Source: JBFWUW01 sp050247075
GTDB taxonomy: Bacteria; Planctomycetota; Planctomycetia; Pirellulales; JBFWUW01
Direction of reading: 5' to 3'
Length of the DNA stretch: 58,323 nt
Assembly (NCBI GenBank): GCA_050247075.1
Contig: JBFWUW010000042.1
Coordinates: 1-58,323, forward strand
Position numbers and translations under genes: made by a program. The notes under the pieces are model-generated. The model saw nothing but the letters and a program-made list of their open reading frames with translations. It had not been told where the DNA came from and did no database searches. How positions within the stretch are numbered: the stretch's first letter is position 1; each line of letters starts with the position of its first letter. Below, in pieces: positions 26,443-36,490 of the stretch.

Positions 26443-27954
26443 TTAGTTCTGCAAAGCGTAAGCCACCACGTTCAGCACCAGGCGGCGGCAGCTATCGGCG
26501 TCGTAGCCGTTGCCGTAAGGGTCGCTGACTTGCTTGAGCTGGCTGACGGTGTCGTTTTTGGAATAGACCAGCACCAGCCGGTCTTTGATGGTAATGCCTT
26601 CCAGTTCCAGCGGGCGCTCGGCGTTGGTCTGCCGGTCGCGGCCGTTCTCCACCGTGAAAAACGAGCGGAACAAGGCGTGTTCGGCCGGCACGGCATCCAA
26701 TGGCTGGTCGGGGAAGATTTGCCCTACCAGCGTGCGCACATGCTGGTCGAAGGCATTCCGACCGCAACAGTTATTGACAAACATGAATCCGCCCGCCTGC
26801 AAATGGCGGCGCAGCGCGGTGATCTCCTCATCGCTGAATTTAGGGTCGCGGTGGCCCGTGAGATACAAGAACGGGTAGGGGGCAAGTTGGCTTTCCTGCG
26901 GATCGACCGTCTTCAGGTCGAACCCAACCGCCAGGCTGCTGTCGATTGCCACGAAGCGGAGCATTTGATAGGTGCTGTTGGGGTCGGGGTTCCAGTCGCC
27001 CTGATGCCGCAACTGGGCCATGGTGAAAAGCTGCCGCGGCCGCTCGATAGGGGCCTGCACCTCGCGGGTAACGGCCTGGGCCTCGCCCAGTTGGCGTTCG
27101 CCCGCCACGTAGCTGATGATGTTGATGCCGAGGCGAATGGCGTCACCCGGCAACACCCGCGAACCATGCTCGTGGGTATGTTCGTCCCAACCGCATGACA
27201 TATCCCACGGGGTAAAAATAACGGCCGTGCGGCAGCCGATATTCATGCCCATGAGTTGCGGCGGGCCTTGGAACTCGTTCATCACGCCGCCGTCGTAGGT
27301 GCGGTAGTGGACGTTGGTGTAAGGGTAGTACGCGCGGTAGACCGGATGGTCCGTCTCCAACAGATCGAAGGCCCGGTCGGGAAACAGAATGGCAACCTCG
27401 CGGCGGAAGGACGAGGCAAAGTCAGGACGGCCGCAGCAGGCATCTCCCAAGAGGGTGCCGCCATCGAGAATATACTGGCGCAAGGCGGCCCGCTGGTCTT
27501 CCGAAAACTCGAACGCTTCATGGCCGCTGATGTACAAGATCGGCAGTTTGCTCTCTTTGCCGGCCTGATGGCCAGCCACGAGCTCATTAATGTTGAGATG
27601 CTTCCAGCCGTACCACACGCCTAGTTCGTAGCGGCAATGCCGCATGAGATTGTCGACGTCGCCGGGATCGGTGTTCCAATCTTGGGTGGTGCCGTATTCC
27701 AACTTGGCGATCATCACCGGGGCGGTCGGTTCGGCCTTGGGTTCGCTGCGGCGCAGCGGCGTGGCCGGCAGTGGCAAGGGGGGCATTCCCTCGGCGGCGG
27801 TTTGGCGCTCGGGGTTCTTGCGCGGCGGAGGGCCGCAGGTGCCCAGTTTGCGCTGGGCTTGTTCTTGGGCGGCCAGCGATGACAAGGCCAGCAGCACGGC
27901 CACCGCGGCCAAGACGGCCAACTGGGCAAAGCTAGGGCGATAGCGGCTGTTCAT
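26443..27954 (-). CDS. DUF4159 double-domain exported protein (second copy)
   Basis: 503 residues from the ATG at 27954, chosen because GGAGGG lies 8 nt upstream; a TTG at 27960 is too close to it. The signal peptide ends near SSLAAQ. Two DUF4159 domains are visible. The first begins VMIAKLEYGTTQDWNTDP with LPILYISGHEAFEFSEDQ and LDGGTLLGDACCG. The second begins FTMAQLRHQGDWNPDP with YPFLYLTGHRDPKFSDEE and QAGGFMFVNNCCG. The conserved CCG pair is absent from the 15249 paralog. It lies immediately downstream of 27957 (2-nt gap), and the 57-bp gap to the MoxR gene carries no repeat. Confidence 0.85.
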   Translation of the reverse strand: MNSRYRPSFAQLAVLAAVAVLLALSSLAAQEQAQRKLGTCGPPPRKNPERQTAAEGMPPLPLPATPLRRSEPKAEPTAPVMIAKLEYGTTQDWNTDPGDVDNLMRHCRYELGVWYGWKHLNINELVAGHQAGKESKLPILYISGHEAFEFSEDQRAALRQYILDGGTLLGDACCGRPDFASSFRREVAILFPDRAFDLLETDHPVYRAYYPYTNVHYRTYDGGVMNEFQGPPQLMGMNIGCRTAVIFTPWDMSCGWDEHTHEHGSRVLPGDAIRLGINIISYVAGERQLGEAQAVTREVQAPIERPRQLFTMAQLRHQGDWNPDPNSTYQMLRFVAIDSSLAVGFDLKTVDPQESQLAPYPFLYLTGHRDPKFSDEEITALRRHLQAGGFMFVNNCCGRNAFDQHVRTLVGQIFPDQPLDAVPAEHALFRSFFTVENGRDRQTNAERPLELEGITIKDRLVLVYSKNDTVSQLKQVSDPYGNGYDADSCRRLVLNVVAYALQN

Positions 27955-27956
27955 CG

Positions 27957-28715
27957 TCAATTCCCTCCGACGCGTGGGGTGTGAGATTCACCGTCTCGTA
28001 TTCTGATGCCCGGCTTGCGGTCGGGCGGTTCAATGCCGCCAAGATCGATGGCTGGTTCTTCGTCGGTCGGACGCAGGCCGCCAAGCCGTGGATCGAACGT
28101 GATGGCTTTGCGGTCGTAAGCCTTCTGTTGCAGCCGCTCTCGGTAGAGCAGGCCCCAGGAGCCATCTTGCACCTTGGCCCAGGTATCTTCCGGCCGTTCG
28201 AAACGCCACAGTTCCGCCCGCCAGACGATCTCGCCCGGCTTCGATTCGTAAAACGGCGTGGTGCGGAGTTTATTCATCAGCACCACGGCGTGCTGCTCGT
28301 TGCCGTAAATGGCCAAAACCTCCACGATGTTCTCAAACTTGTTGGAGGCGAGCGCTTTGTCGTGAATGGTCTTGGTATCTTCCTCAGTCAACGGCAGCTC
28401 GTCTACATATTCCGAAGGAGGCACCGCCATGTCGAGCCCCTCCAGCCGGCTGCCGTCATCCATATCGACGATCAAATCGTAGGCACCACCTGTTGGCAGC
28501 TTAGCCACGGTGAACTTTCCCGTGTCTCGATCGATGGTGCCGGCGAATTGCTTATTGTTAGTCCGATCGAGGGCCACGACCGATTTCACCTCGCGCGGCA
28601 TCGGCAAAGTACCCGCAACCGTGCCGCCACCCGCCGCCGCGCAATCGCCCCCCCAACCAGCGCCAAGCAGCGCCGCCAAAAACATTCCAGCTAAAAAGCG
28701 AGCGACAGTTCGCAT
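27957..28715 (-). CDS. exported hypothetical protein of the MoxR/DUF4159 cluster
   Basis: 252 residues from the ATG at 28715. The signal peptide ends at about residue 28 (GWGGDCAAAGGG) and could include a lipobox-like Cys. The first half resembles a carboxypeptidase-regulatory/beta-sandwich domain (RDTGKFTVAKLPTGGAYDLI). The second half is charged and contains DTKTIHDKALASNKFENIVE and REGEIVWRAELWRFE-like text. No enzyme motif was found. The upstream gap is a solo heptamer arm ending 3 nt before the ATG, so there is no normal ribosome-binding site. Co-transcribed with the DUF4159 gene 2 nt downstream. Family not recognised. Confidence 0.7.
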   Translation of the reverse strand: MRTVARFLAGMFLAALLGAGWGGDCAAAGGGTVAGTLPMPREVKSVVALDRTNNKQFAGTIDRDTGKFTVAKLPTGGAYDLIVDMDDGSRLEGLDMAVPPSEYVDELPLTEEDTKTIHDKALASNKFENIVEVLAIYGNEQHAVVLMNKLRTTPFYESKPGEIVWRAELWRFERPEDTWAKVQDGSWGLLYRERLQQKAYDRKAITFDPRLGGLRPTDEEPAIDLGGIEPPDRKPGIRIRDGESHTPRVGGN

Positions 28716-28717
28716 CA

Positions 28718-28754
28718 ATCAATCCAAAATCAAAAAAATCGAAAATCAAAAATG
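28718..28754. repeat. solo heptamer arm
   Basis: Five heptamers of the GATTTTN type, read on the minus strand, with a 2-nt insertion after the third; the innermost is GATTGAT. Only one arm is present in this 42-bp gap. It looks like the remnant of a two-armed element. Confidence 0.8.
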
Positions 28755-28757
28755 CTT

Positions 28758-29840
28758 TTATCTTTGATAAGCCGGCAAGTAATGCATGTAAACCTCCAAC
28801 ACCAGGGAAGCCAGCGCCGTCCAATATACCTTGTTGGGGCCGACGGTCCCTTCGGCGGCCTCGGCCGTGCCGGGGGGGCAATCCCAGCTTCCATCCGCGT
28901 TCTGGTGCTTCAACAGCAGTTCGCGAATTTGCGGGTGCCAGTTGTTCCAGTATTTGCCCCCTGCCTGGTAGTTGCCTTGCATGGCGTAATAGTGGAAATA
29001 GTAGAAGTAATTCACGCCGGTCTGGTTGGTCCAGTCGATTTTGAGATTGGCCAGGTAATCCAACGTCTTGGGGATGCCGGGATCGTCCACATGTCCCAGC
29101 AATTGCAGCGAGAGCAACCCAGCGGCGCTGGTTTGCGGGCCGGCCGAAGGGCCTTGATAGCCGTAGCCGCCATTGGGAGCGGCGCAACTGCGGACGTATT
29201 GCACGGCCTTGTCGATGGCGGCTTGCGGCACGGGAATCTCGGCATTGTTGGCGGCCCGCATGGCCACGATCTGCATCACACTGACACTCATGTCTTGGTC
29301 GGTGGGTGTGGGGCTGTACCGCCAACCGCCCGCGGGAGACTGGCTCTGCAGAATAAGATTGACTGCCCCGCGGAGGGTGGACTCCAACTCGGGATCGGGA
29401 TCCATGCCGTACATTTCGGCCAGTGACAGCGTGCCCATGCCGTGTTCGTACATGGTGCCGAATGCCACAAAGGCGGTGTTAGCTTTTTCGTCCCGTTTGC
29501 AATGGGCCAAGATGTACTTCTTGCCTTTTTCCAGCACGTCTTTGTAGGGACCACGGCCGGGCGTGTGGCCGCGCCCCATGAACGACATCAGGGCAATGCC
29601 ATTGATGGCGTTGTTCTCCCACCAACCGCCGTCCGGGCGCTGCTTGGACCGTAAATACTCCATCGACTTGTCCAAGGCGGTGGTCACGCGTTCGATAACC
29701 ACCGTCTCGGAGAGCGGGGCAGCCTCATCGTTGGAAATGGGTTTGGCGGGCTGGGCTAGCGCGGCTGATGGCAACAGGGCGAACAGGGCCGTGGCGGCCA
29801 ATAGTCCGGCAAGAGGCGACAGGGCAATACGTTGATTCAT
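28758..29840 (-). CDS. exported terpene-cyclase-fold (squalene/prenyltransferase repeat) protein
   Basis: 360 residues from the ATG at 29840. The signal peptide ends near SAALAQPAKP. The body consists of alpha-alpha toroid repeats with QW-like phrases: LRSKQRPDGGWWENNAING, LQSQSPAGGWRYSPTPTDQD, VRSCAAPNGGYGYQG and KHQNADGSWDCPPGT. The DxDD or DDxxD acid motifs of real cyclases are not seen, so a binding or scaffold role is more likely than catalysis. It is a common member of planctomycete MoxR clusters. It is followed by the small exported protein and preceded by the vWA protein at 29889 with a 48-bp gap free of repeats. Confidence 0.82.
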   Translation of the reverse strand: MNQRIALSPLAGLLAATALFALLPSAALAQPAKPISNDEAAPLSETVVIERVTTALDKSMEYLRSKQRPDGGWWENNAINGIALMSFMGRGHTPGRGPYKDVLEKGKKYILAHCKRDEKANTAFVAFGTMYEHGMGTLSLAEMYGMDPDPELESTLRGAVNLILQSQSPAGGWRYSPTPTDQDMSVSVMQIVAMRAANNAEIPVPQAAIDKAVQYVRSCAAPNGGYGYQGPSAGPQTSAAGLLSLQLLGHVDDPGIPKTLDYLANLKIDWTNQTGVNYFYYFHYYAMQGNYQAGGKYWNNWHPQIRELLLKHQNADGSWDCPPGTAEAAEGTVGPNKVYWTALASLVLEVYMHYLPAYQR

Positions 29841-29888
29841 CGGGCGGCCTATGTTCAAGTTCGTTTCATTCTCGGGCAAGAATATCTG

Positions 29889-32270
29889 CTACGAAAGCCC
29901 AGCTAGCCGGCGCAAGCCTACATCCAGCGAGTAGACGCAGACCAATAGCACCAATGTCAGCCAGTTGTCCCATGCATCTTTTTGACGGTCGAGCGAGGCG
30001 GTTTTTGTCTCGCCTTTAAGATCGGGAGGAATCGTGGCAAGGTCGGAAATCTCCACCATCCGCCCGCCAGAACTGCTGGCCAGTTGCGTCAAGGCGACGC
30101 GATCGACGTGCGGGTGGCGCAACTCCTCCGGCGCAGTCATCACGCGAAACTGGGCTTCCACCGGTTCCGCGCCGGACTGGAACGTAATTTTATAGTCGCC
30201 CGACTCTTGAGGCGTGAATCCGCCCGTGAAGCGCCCCTTGGTAGCCGGATCCTCCACGAGTTCCACGGTTTGCGGCGCACCGGCACTGCTGATTGTGACG
30301 GGCAAGCGGGGTTCCAGGCGAGGTGTTCCGTCGGCGGAATAAGCGTACAAGTCAATCATGGCCTCTTCGCCCGGTTGAGCGCGGACGGGGCGGACTTCGA
30401 TGCGGCTCTTGTTTTGTTCCGATTCATTACGGCGCGCCACAAACCGCACGGCCTGCCCCCAAAAACGGTAGAAGAAGCGGTCGCCCACGTTTTGCCGCCA
30501 CAAAAAGGTCGAGTCGGTACCGACAAACATAACGCGGCCCGCCCCGGCGTAGTGGTACGAAATCAGCGGCAGCTTGCCCCAGCGGCCCTGGCTGTTGGGA
30601 TTGACCGCCAGCACCGATGCGCCTGGCGCGGCACGCTGCACGGCCGCACTCCAGTAGTAGGGGGGCATCTGCGTCCAGACATTGGCGGTGCGGCCGGGAT
30701 CATCGTACAGCCGCATGGCATCGTGAATGCCCCCTTCGGGCGTTAGCTCCAGCTTGAACGGTTTGTAGACTTCGGCCTCGCTGCCGGACGACTTGGGCTG
30801 CAATTTGACAGGGAGCAGGTCGGTAAGTTCACTGCCAAACCGATGGGGCATGGCGTTGGGGCCGGCCTCGATAATCAGGCCCACGCCCCGATCGCGAACG
30901 GCCTCATTGAGGAGTTTGAGGGCACCCTCGTGTAAGAGTGACGGCGACACATCGCCCAGGATGATGGTGTGGTACTCAGCCAGGTCGTCAATCTTGGTGG
31001 GAAAGATCGAGGCGGCACCTTCTGGACGGCGGCGCAGTTCCGTCTCGACGGCAATATCCGGCTCTTTCTCCGTGCGGCCAGCCAGCCCGTTGTCGCGCCG
31101 CATGGCATTCTTGAGAAAGCGAAAATCCCAGCGCGGCGTGCCATCGACAAACAGCACCTTGATTTTTTCGTCGCTGACCCGCACGAAGGCGGTATCGGTA
31201 TTGTTGTCGTGCAGTTCCTCCGGTTCCTCGGGCTGTGGCGGCACAACCACATTCAGATAACGGGGACCAGGCGAGGTGGCCTTAAAGGTCAGGTCAATCT
31301 GTTGTTGCTCGTTATGCAGCACCAGATCCTTGGAGTCGAGCACCGTCTTGCCGTCCCGCAGTTCTACCTTAACGGGACGCCCCTCGAATCCTTGCGACTC
31401 GATGGTGGCCGACACCCGCACCTGGTCGCCGACGGAAACCAGCCCAGTAGCAAACAGATCGACAATGGCCACATCGGCCTTGCGTTTGGAGTCGCCCGCC
31501 GGAACGGAAAAAATCGGCGCGCTGATGTGGGCCGCCGCCAAGGCAATCTCGGAAGGGGACACGCCACCCGTGTTGACGCCATCGGAAAACAGCACGATGC
31601 CGGCGATAGGCCGGCCGGCGGCTTCCTCAAGCACGGTGGAGACCGCATCGCCCAGGTAGCTGGATGGCCCGCCGGGCGAAGGGGGTTCGGGCAGTTCTAG
31701 CGTCTTGGAATCAACGGAAATAGGCAGGGCCTCGCGTGAGAACGAGTAGAATTTCAGGTCGTACTTTTCCGACAATGGCTCGAGCAGTTCCTTACGGCTG
31801 TTTTGCACCACGGTTTGCGCCAACTTGGCCCTGGCAATGCGGTTGAGTGCCTTGCGTGCCTCGGCGTCTATCTGTTCGCCCGATGTCTGGTAGCCGGCGG
31901 CCTTGGCGATTGGCAAAAGCTGCGCGTCCTCGTAGGGACCAGCGGGCAACTGCATGCTCTGCGATTGGTCGAACAGCAAGGCGACAATGGGCCGCTTCTC
32001 GTACTCGTGATGCAACTTGAGGTACGGTCCCGCCAGGATGAAAACCAGCATCGCCAGAACGAAGACCCGCGTGGAGGTCAATGCCGAGACCAGCTTTCGC
32101 GGCACCGTCACCAGATTGTTCCGTTGCCGTGCATAGATAAACCAACCCGCGAACGGCAGCAGTAACAGCAGCCACAAGACCTCGGCCGAATGGAACGCCA
32201 GAGAGACATCTTCCAGGTGCGTGACGAAATCGTCAGTAGCGCCGATCGTGCGTAGAAACCAGTGGAGCAT
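29889..32270 (-). CDS. large vWA membrane protein with GATase-like domain
   Basis: 793 residues. Membrane helices lie at about 32-48 and 68-85. The vWA domain follows with an intact MIDAS motif, LLFDQSQSMQL (about residue 98). IAGIVLFSDGVNTGG lies at about 220. A CARDB-like beta domain covers about 270-350, and a class-I GATase-like region contains KIKVLFVDGTPRWDFRFLKN (about 370-560). A C-terminal membrane helix lies near 770. Unlike 21833 and 36583 it lacks the standard BatA N-terminus. It probably works with the MoxR/DUF58 pair as a third vWA partner. A heptamer arm starts 4 nt before its ATG and there is no Shine-Dalgarno sequence. Confidence 0.82.
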   Translation of the reverse strand: MLHWFLRTIGATDDFVTHLEDVSLAFHSAEVLWLLLLLPFAGWFIYARQRNNLVTVPRKLVSALTSTRVFVLAMLVFILAGPYLKLHHEYEKRPIVALLFDQSQSMQLPAGPYEDAQLLPIAKAAGYQTSGEQIDAEARKALNRIARAKLAQTVVQNSRKELLEPLSEKYDLKFYSFSREALPISVDSKTLELPEPPSPGGPSSYLGDAVSTVLEEAAGRPIAGIVLFSDGVNTGGVSPSEIALAAAHISAPIFSVPAGDSKRKADVAIVDLFATGLVSVGDQVRVSATIESQGFEGRPVKVELRDGKTVLDSKDLVLHNEQQQIDLTFKATSPGPRYLNVVVPPQPEEPEELHDNNTDTAFVRVSDEKIKVLFVDGTPRWDFRFLKNAMRRDNGLAGRTEKEPDIAVETELRRRPEGAASIFPTKIDDLAEYHTIILGDVSPSLLHEGALKLLNEAVRDRGVGLIIEAGPNAMPHRFGSELTDLLPVKLQPKSSGSEAEVYKPFKLELTPEGGIHDAMRLYDDPGRTANVWTQMPPYYWSAAVQRAAPGASVLAVNPNSQGRWGKLPLISYHYAGAGRVMFVGTDSTFLWRQNVGDRFFYRFWGQAVRFVARRNESEQNKSRIEVRPVRAQPGEEAMIDLYAYSADGTPRLEPRLPVTISSAGAPQTVELVEDPATKGRFTGGFTPQESGDYKITFQSGAEPVEAQFRVMTAPEELRHPHVDRVALTQLASSSGGRMVEISDLATIPPDLKGETKTASLDRQKDAWDNWLTLVLLVCVYSLDVGLRRLAGLS

Positions 32271-32273
32271 GGG

Positions 32274-32384
32274 GATTTTCGATTTTGGATTTTCGATTTT
32301 GGATTGATTCGATGAAACACAAAGCGGTACCTAAGTCCACGCTTCGTGTTTCAATCGCGAATCAAGAATCCAAAATCAAAAATC
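32274..32384. repeat. heptamer inverted-repeat element, short copy (111 bp)
   Basis: The arms are 32274-32308 and 32350-32384, five heptamers each, with inner units GATTGAT and GATTGAA. Inside, GAAACACAAAGC and GCTTCGTGTTTC nearly continue the palindrome. It lies 4 nt from the ATG at 32270 and 4 nt from the stop at 32389. Confidence 0.92.
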
Positions 32385-32388
32385 ATTT

Positions 32389-35300
32389 TCACTTGGCTTT
32401 GGTCAGGCGTTGGAAATAGTCTTGGATGAACTTGCGGTAACCCGCGGGGCCTTGCTCGCGCATGCCCTGGATGAGCTCTTCGCGCACGCGGGGAGGCATC
32501 TTCATGATGACCGTGCGGGTTTCCAGATCGAGTTTGGCTAGTTCGCCCGCCATGCCCATGGCCGGCGTGCCGGTCAAGTTGCCCTTGGGAGTCTGGCTGG
32601 GGGACGGCTGGCTGGCTTGTTGTGGCTGTTGCGGATTCTGATTCTTGGCCTGCTTGGCCGCTTGCCGCATTTCGCGGACGCGGGCGGCCATTTCCAATGC
32701 TTGTTGCATCTCAGGCAGTTGCATGAGTTCCATCAGCTTGGCCAGGTCAAGCGGCGACAACGGCTCGTCCTGCGACTCCTCCATGCCGGCGTGCGGCTTG
32801 CCGTTGGGGGGCTGGCTGCCCGGCGGTGCGTTGTTGGCCTGGGCGGGGGGCATATCCGCGGTCTCGTCAGCGGCCTCATCTTGCGAATCTTCGCCATCCG
32901 CGTTCTGGTCGTCAGCCATTTCCGCGGGCATTTCGCCCGGATTCAGAGCCTCTTTCAGTTGGGCCAACAGTTTGTCGAGTGTCTCTTTGTCGGCCTCAAC
33001 CGCCTGGCTGGCCAGATCCAATTTCTTGAGGACTTCGTTGCCACGGTCCGCCAACTCATCGCGACGGCGTTCGTTCGCGTCCGGTGCCTCTTGGCCGTCC
33101 TTGGGTGGCGGATTGTCTTTGGCTTGTTCGTCCTTGGCTTGTTCGTCCCTGGGCGGGTCTTTCTCCACCGGACGCATTTTATCCTTGAAACGCGGGTCGA
33201 GGACCGGCTTGGGTCCCCCCAGCGCCGGCAAGAAGAGTTCTTCGTCCTCGTCTTGTTCCGCGTCGTCCGCCTCGTCTTGCTCGGCGTCTTCCGGGGCGCC
33301 GTCTTGTTCGTCCATTTCAGCATTGGCGTCTTCGTCGGCGGGATCCTCAGCGGTGTCTTCTTCCTCGGGAGTTACCAGAAGTTCATCATCGTTCTCGGGC
33401 GAGTAAGGAGCCTGGGGAAACTGCGGATCCTTCTTATTCAACTTCTCCGGCTTGACCATATTTTGAATCTCGCGCGTCTCATCCAGTTCGGCCTGGGCTT
33501 CTTGTTCCAGGTTGGCTTGCTCGTTCTCCAGGGCGGCCAGCAGATTCTCGGGAGCCTTGTCGGCGGTTTCGACCACCTGCTCCTCGCCTTCCGCCAGGCG
33601 CTTGAGATCCTCTAGCTGTTGGGCCAATAGATCGCGCAAGTTGGCCAGATCCTTGGCCGAAAGCTCGGCGTTTTGCTCCAGTAGTGCGTTTTCCAGCATG
33701 GCCAATGCTTCTTCCGGGTCTTGCTTCATCTGCTGCTGAGCGTCGGCCAGGGCTTCAATGCGATCTTGCAGTGCTTCCAGGTTTTGCTGGACGGCTTCGC
33801 TGTCTTTGGCCAATTGATCGACGTCTGGCGCTTCAGCTGGATCGACCTGGGCGTCTTGCTTGAATTCGTTGGCCAACTCCTTCAGCGGTTGCAAGGCCAT
33901 TTCCTCGAAGGCCTGCCGCACCTGTTGAACCTGATCGATAATCGGCTGCGGCAACAATTGCTGCTTGGCTGCCTCATCGGCCATGGCCTGCACGTCCTTG
34001 GCGACCTGTTCGCCCAATTGCGCGTTTTGTTCCTCTTGTTTGGCCAGTTCAGCCAGTTCCGTCCGCAGTTCCTCCAGCAGCTTCTTGGTTTCCTCATCTA
34101 GTTGAAGCGGTGCTTTCTCTGGCTTGGCCTCGGCCGGATTGGCAGGGTTGTCGGCCGATTCTGGCGGCTGTTGCGCGGCCTCTTTATCGCGCGCGGCTTC
34201 GGCTGCCGCGACCTTTTCCTCTAGCGGCTCGTACTTGGCCTGCAGGGCTTCGACCTTTTCGCTGATCTTCTCTTGCTCGGCGATCAGCTTGGTCAGCTTC
34301 TCGCGGAATGTATCTTCTTGCTGCTCGAAGCGGGCTAGTTGCTTGTCAGCCGCCTGTTCGTCGCTGGCTATCCGCACAATAAACTCTGGCGTCTCCGCGG
34401 TCTGCCCTTTGCTATCGCGGACCGCGGCCCGATAACGCAGCACCTGGCCAGGCACCAGGTTGAAGCTGGGTACGTCGAGCGAGGCCAGCAGATTATCGCC
34501 CCGTTCAGCCTGAGAATATTTCTTGAGCGACAACTCGCTCGGCGCATCCGCGTCATTCAGGCGGGTCTGCAGCACAATTTCTTGCAGGCCAAAATCGTCG
34601 CGAGCCGCGATCACCAGCGGAACCTTGGCCGGTTCGTTCAACGTGATGTCGGTCCCCGGACGATCGAGGGCGATTTGCGGCGGATTATCGGGAATGGCGA
34701 CAATCTTGCCTTCTTTCATGGTCTGATTGGCGTAATCCAGCGAGTTGCGCAATTCCACCCGATAGAAGCCATTGGCGGCAATCGTGAACCGGCCAGACCA
34801 AACGCCGTCTTCCAACTTGCGCATTTGTTCGGGCTTGCCGATGGCGACCATTTCCTCCCGTTCAATCCTGGAAGGGCCTAGCGTGCCCGACTTGGACCAA
34901 TAGCACTTTCCTCCCACCAACGAGAATCCCATGCCGCGCAACGTGGCACCCTCCAAGCCAACCGCGCTGGCCGGCACCTCCAGCCGCTGCCAACTACCGG
35001 CGGCGGGCAGGGGGCCCATTTCGTGCCTGCTAATGGTTCCTTTCGTGCCCGATGAAATGGCGGAAGTTTGGCCCCAGACCGCGCGATGCTCCCAGCCCGA
35101 CCCATCGTTCCACTGCAGAGCGATAGCCTCGGGCTGGTGATCGGGATCAATCCAAACATAGGCAAACAAGCCGGCCGCTGGATCAACCTTGAGGCCATGC
35201 ACGTCGCCGACGAAATAATGTTGATGCTCGCCCGCCACCGTTGGCTCGGTATGGGCTTTTCGGCCCTCGTGGTCTTGGACTAACTCCCACGTACCAACCG

Positions 35301-36471
35301 ACTTTACGCCCGGAGGCAGATCGGCCTCGAACCAGACTTTTTCAGGACGTTCTTTCAGTTCGTGCGAGACCAGCTTTGGCTCGACCAGTTGGATCACGCC
35401 AGTCTGCACTTCGCCTTCGGCGTGGACTTCGACCTCGACCTGGCTCTTGATCGGGCCCACGACATCGGCGACCTGCGGTGCCCCCACCTTAGGCTCGGAA
35501 ATGCCCATGTACTCCGGATAATACAACCTCGTCCGCAATTCGACGATGCGGGGGCGGTCGACAATAGTCACCACGCCCCGTTTGGTCCAGGTGCCGCCGC
35601 CTCGCACGCGATAGGCGAACGATTTTTCCTGGCCAATCAATGTGTAGTTCCAAGTCGCCGCGTCTTGCGGCACCAGACCTTTGTAGAGCGGGTCGCCTCC
35701 CTCCAAAGGCCAGGCTTCCAGCGTCAAGGTCTCTGGCTTGCCTTTGAGCACCTCGGCCGAAAACACCAGCGGGTCGCCGCGCAAGGCACTAAAGCTGCCT
35801 TGCTTCTTTTCGACTTCCTCCAGCAACCCATCTTGCACGTCGCCCCGCCGAACCAGTACGGTCACGTCGTATTTTACGCCCGAAGCGGGCGGAATATCGG
35901 CCCACGGTGCAAACACGCGGGCCAGCGCGGTCGGCAGCCGGTCGTAGAACAGCACAAACGCCAGCAACAGCGCGGCTGTGCTGCACGCGGCGAAGATTGT
36001 GGCCCGTTTCAGGCTGAGGTAATCGACGACGACCTTAGGGTTGAAACTTCGGATGCGGTCAAGGGCTTCCGTCACGAGTTTGCGGTAAAACGCCGGTGAC
36101 ACACGGGCCCGTTTGTCTTCGTTCTGCAAGTCAACGCAACTAACCAGGCGATTATGAATGCCAGGGAGTTGTTTCTCGATCCGCCGGGCCACGAAACCGG
36201 CCTTGAGCTTGCGGGCCAGCGGACGAAACACACCCACGTAACCAGCCCAGCCCGCCGGCACCAGCACCAGCGCCAAAGCCAGCCACCGAAATATGGGCCA
36301 CATGGGAATCAACAAGTCGACCAAGGCCACGGCCACCATGGTGCCAAGCAACAGGCCCAGCGTCAGGCCGGCACCGGTGGCTACCCAACTCGACCGCAAC
36401 ACGCGGCGAGTGTTGTCAATCAAGCGTTCAATCGGCGACGTATCCGGCTGTCCATTCTGGGAAACGTGCAT
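32389..36471 (-). CDS. giant DUF4175-like membrane protein (second copy)
   Basis: 1360 residues; GGAG lies 8 nt before the ATG. Membrane helices lie at about 35-52, 58-78 and 158-178. The shared DUF4175 segment IEKQLPGIHNRLVSCVDLQ is near residue 105. A long beta-rich extracytoplasmic part follows (about 190-690), then a Glu/Gln/Ala-rich coiled coil (about 700-1010) and an extremely acidic tract (about 1060-1120, Asp and Glu runs). The C-terminal helical region has a Gln/Pro/Ser-rich linker and ends in MPPRVREELIQGMREQGPAG-type text. It is a paralog of 5026, with a longer coiled coil. The function is unknown; its place between two vWA proteins suggests it is a structural part or client of the MoxR complex. 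Confidence 0.78.
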   Translation of the reverse strand: MHVSQNGQPDTSPIERLIDNTRRVLRSSWVATGAGLTLGLLLGTMVAVALVDLLIPMWPIFRWLALALVLVPAGWAGYVGVFRPLARKLKAGFVARRIEKQLPGIHNRLVSCVDLQNEDKRARVSPAFYRKLVTEALDRIRSFNPKVVVDYLSLKRATIFAACSTAALLLAFVLFYDRLPTALARVFAPWADIPPASGVKYDVTVLVRRGDVQDGLLEEVEKKQGSFSALRGDPLVFSAEVLKGKPETLTLEAWPLEGGDPLYKGLVPQDAATWNYTLIGQEKSFAYRVRGGGTWTKRGVVTIVDRPRIVELRTRLYYPEYMGISEPKVGAPQVADVVGPIKSQVEVEVHAEGEVQTGVIQLVEPKLVSHELKERPEKVWFEADLPPGVKSVGTWELVQDHEGRKAHTEPTVAGEHQHYFVGDVHGLKVDPAAGLFAYVWIDPDHQPEAIALQWNDGSGWEHRAVWGQTSAISSGTKGTISRHEMGPLPAAGSWQRLEVPASAVGLEGATLRGMGFSLVGGKCYWSKSGTLGPSRIEREEMVAIGKPEQMRKLEDGVWSGRFTIAANGFYRVELRNSLDYANQTMKEGKIVAIPDNPPQIALDRPGTDITLNEPAKVPLVIAARDDFGLQEIVLQTRLNDADAPSELSLKKYSQAERGDNLLASLDVPSFNLVPGQVLRYRAAVRDSKGQTAETPEFIVRIASDEQAADKQLARFEQQEDTFREKLTKLIAEQEKISEKVEALQAKYEPLEEKVAAAEAARDKEAAQQPPESADNPANPAEAKPEKAPLQLDEETKKLLEELRTELAELAKQEEQNAQLGEQVAKDVQAMADEAAKQQLLPQPIIDQVQQVRQAFEEMALQPLKELANEFKQDAQVDPAEAPDVDQLAKDSEAVQQNLEALQDRIEALADAQQQMKQDPEEALAMLENALLEQNAELSAKDLANLRDLLAQQLEDLKRLAEGEEQVVETADKAPENLLAALENEQANLEQEAQAELDETREIQNMVKPEKLNKKDPQFPQAPYSPENDDELLVTPEEEDTAEDPADEDANAEMDEQDGAPEDAEQDEADDAEQDEDEELFLPALGGPKPVLDPRFKDKMRPVEKDPPRDEQAKDEQAKDNPPPKDGQEAPDANERRRDELADRGNEVLKKLDLASQAVEADKETLDKLLAQLKEALNPGEMPAEMADDQNADGEDSQDEAADETADMPPAQANNAPPGSQPPNGKPHAGMEESQDEPLSPLDLAKLMELMQLPEMQQALEMAARVREMRQAAKQAKNQNPQQPQQASQPSPSQTPKGNLTGTPAMGMAGELAKLDLETRTVIMKMPPRVREELIQGMREQGPAGYRKFIQDYFQRLTKAK

Positions 36472-36490
36472 GTGGCAATCTCCGTGACAA

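Noticed and set aside
32617..33615. Hydrophobic-looking 332-codon plus-strand frame
   Set aside because: It is the complement of the Glu/Gln/Asp-rich coiled-coil region of the DUF4175-like gene; such regions give Leu/Phe/Val-rich antisense text.
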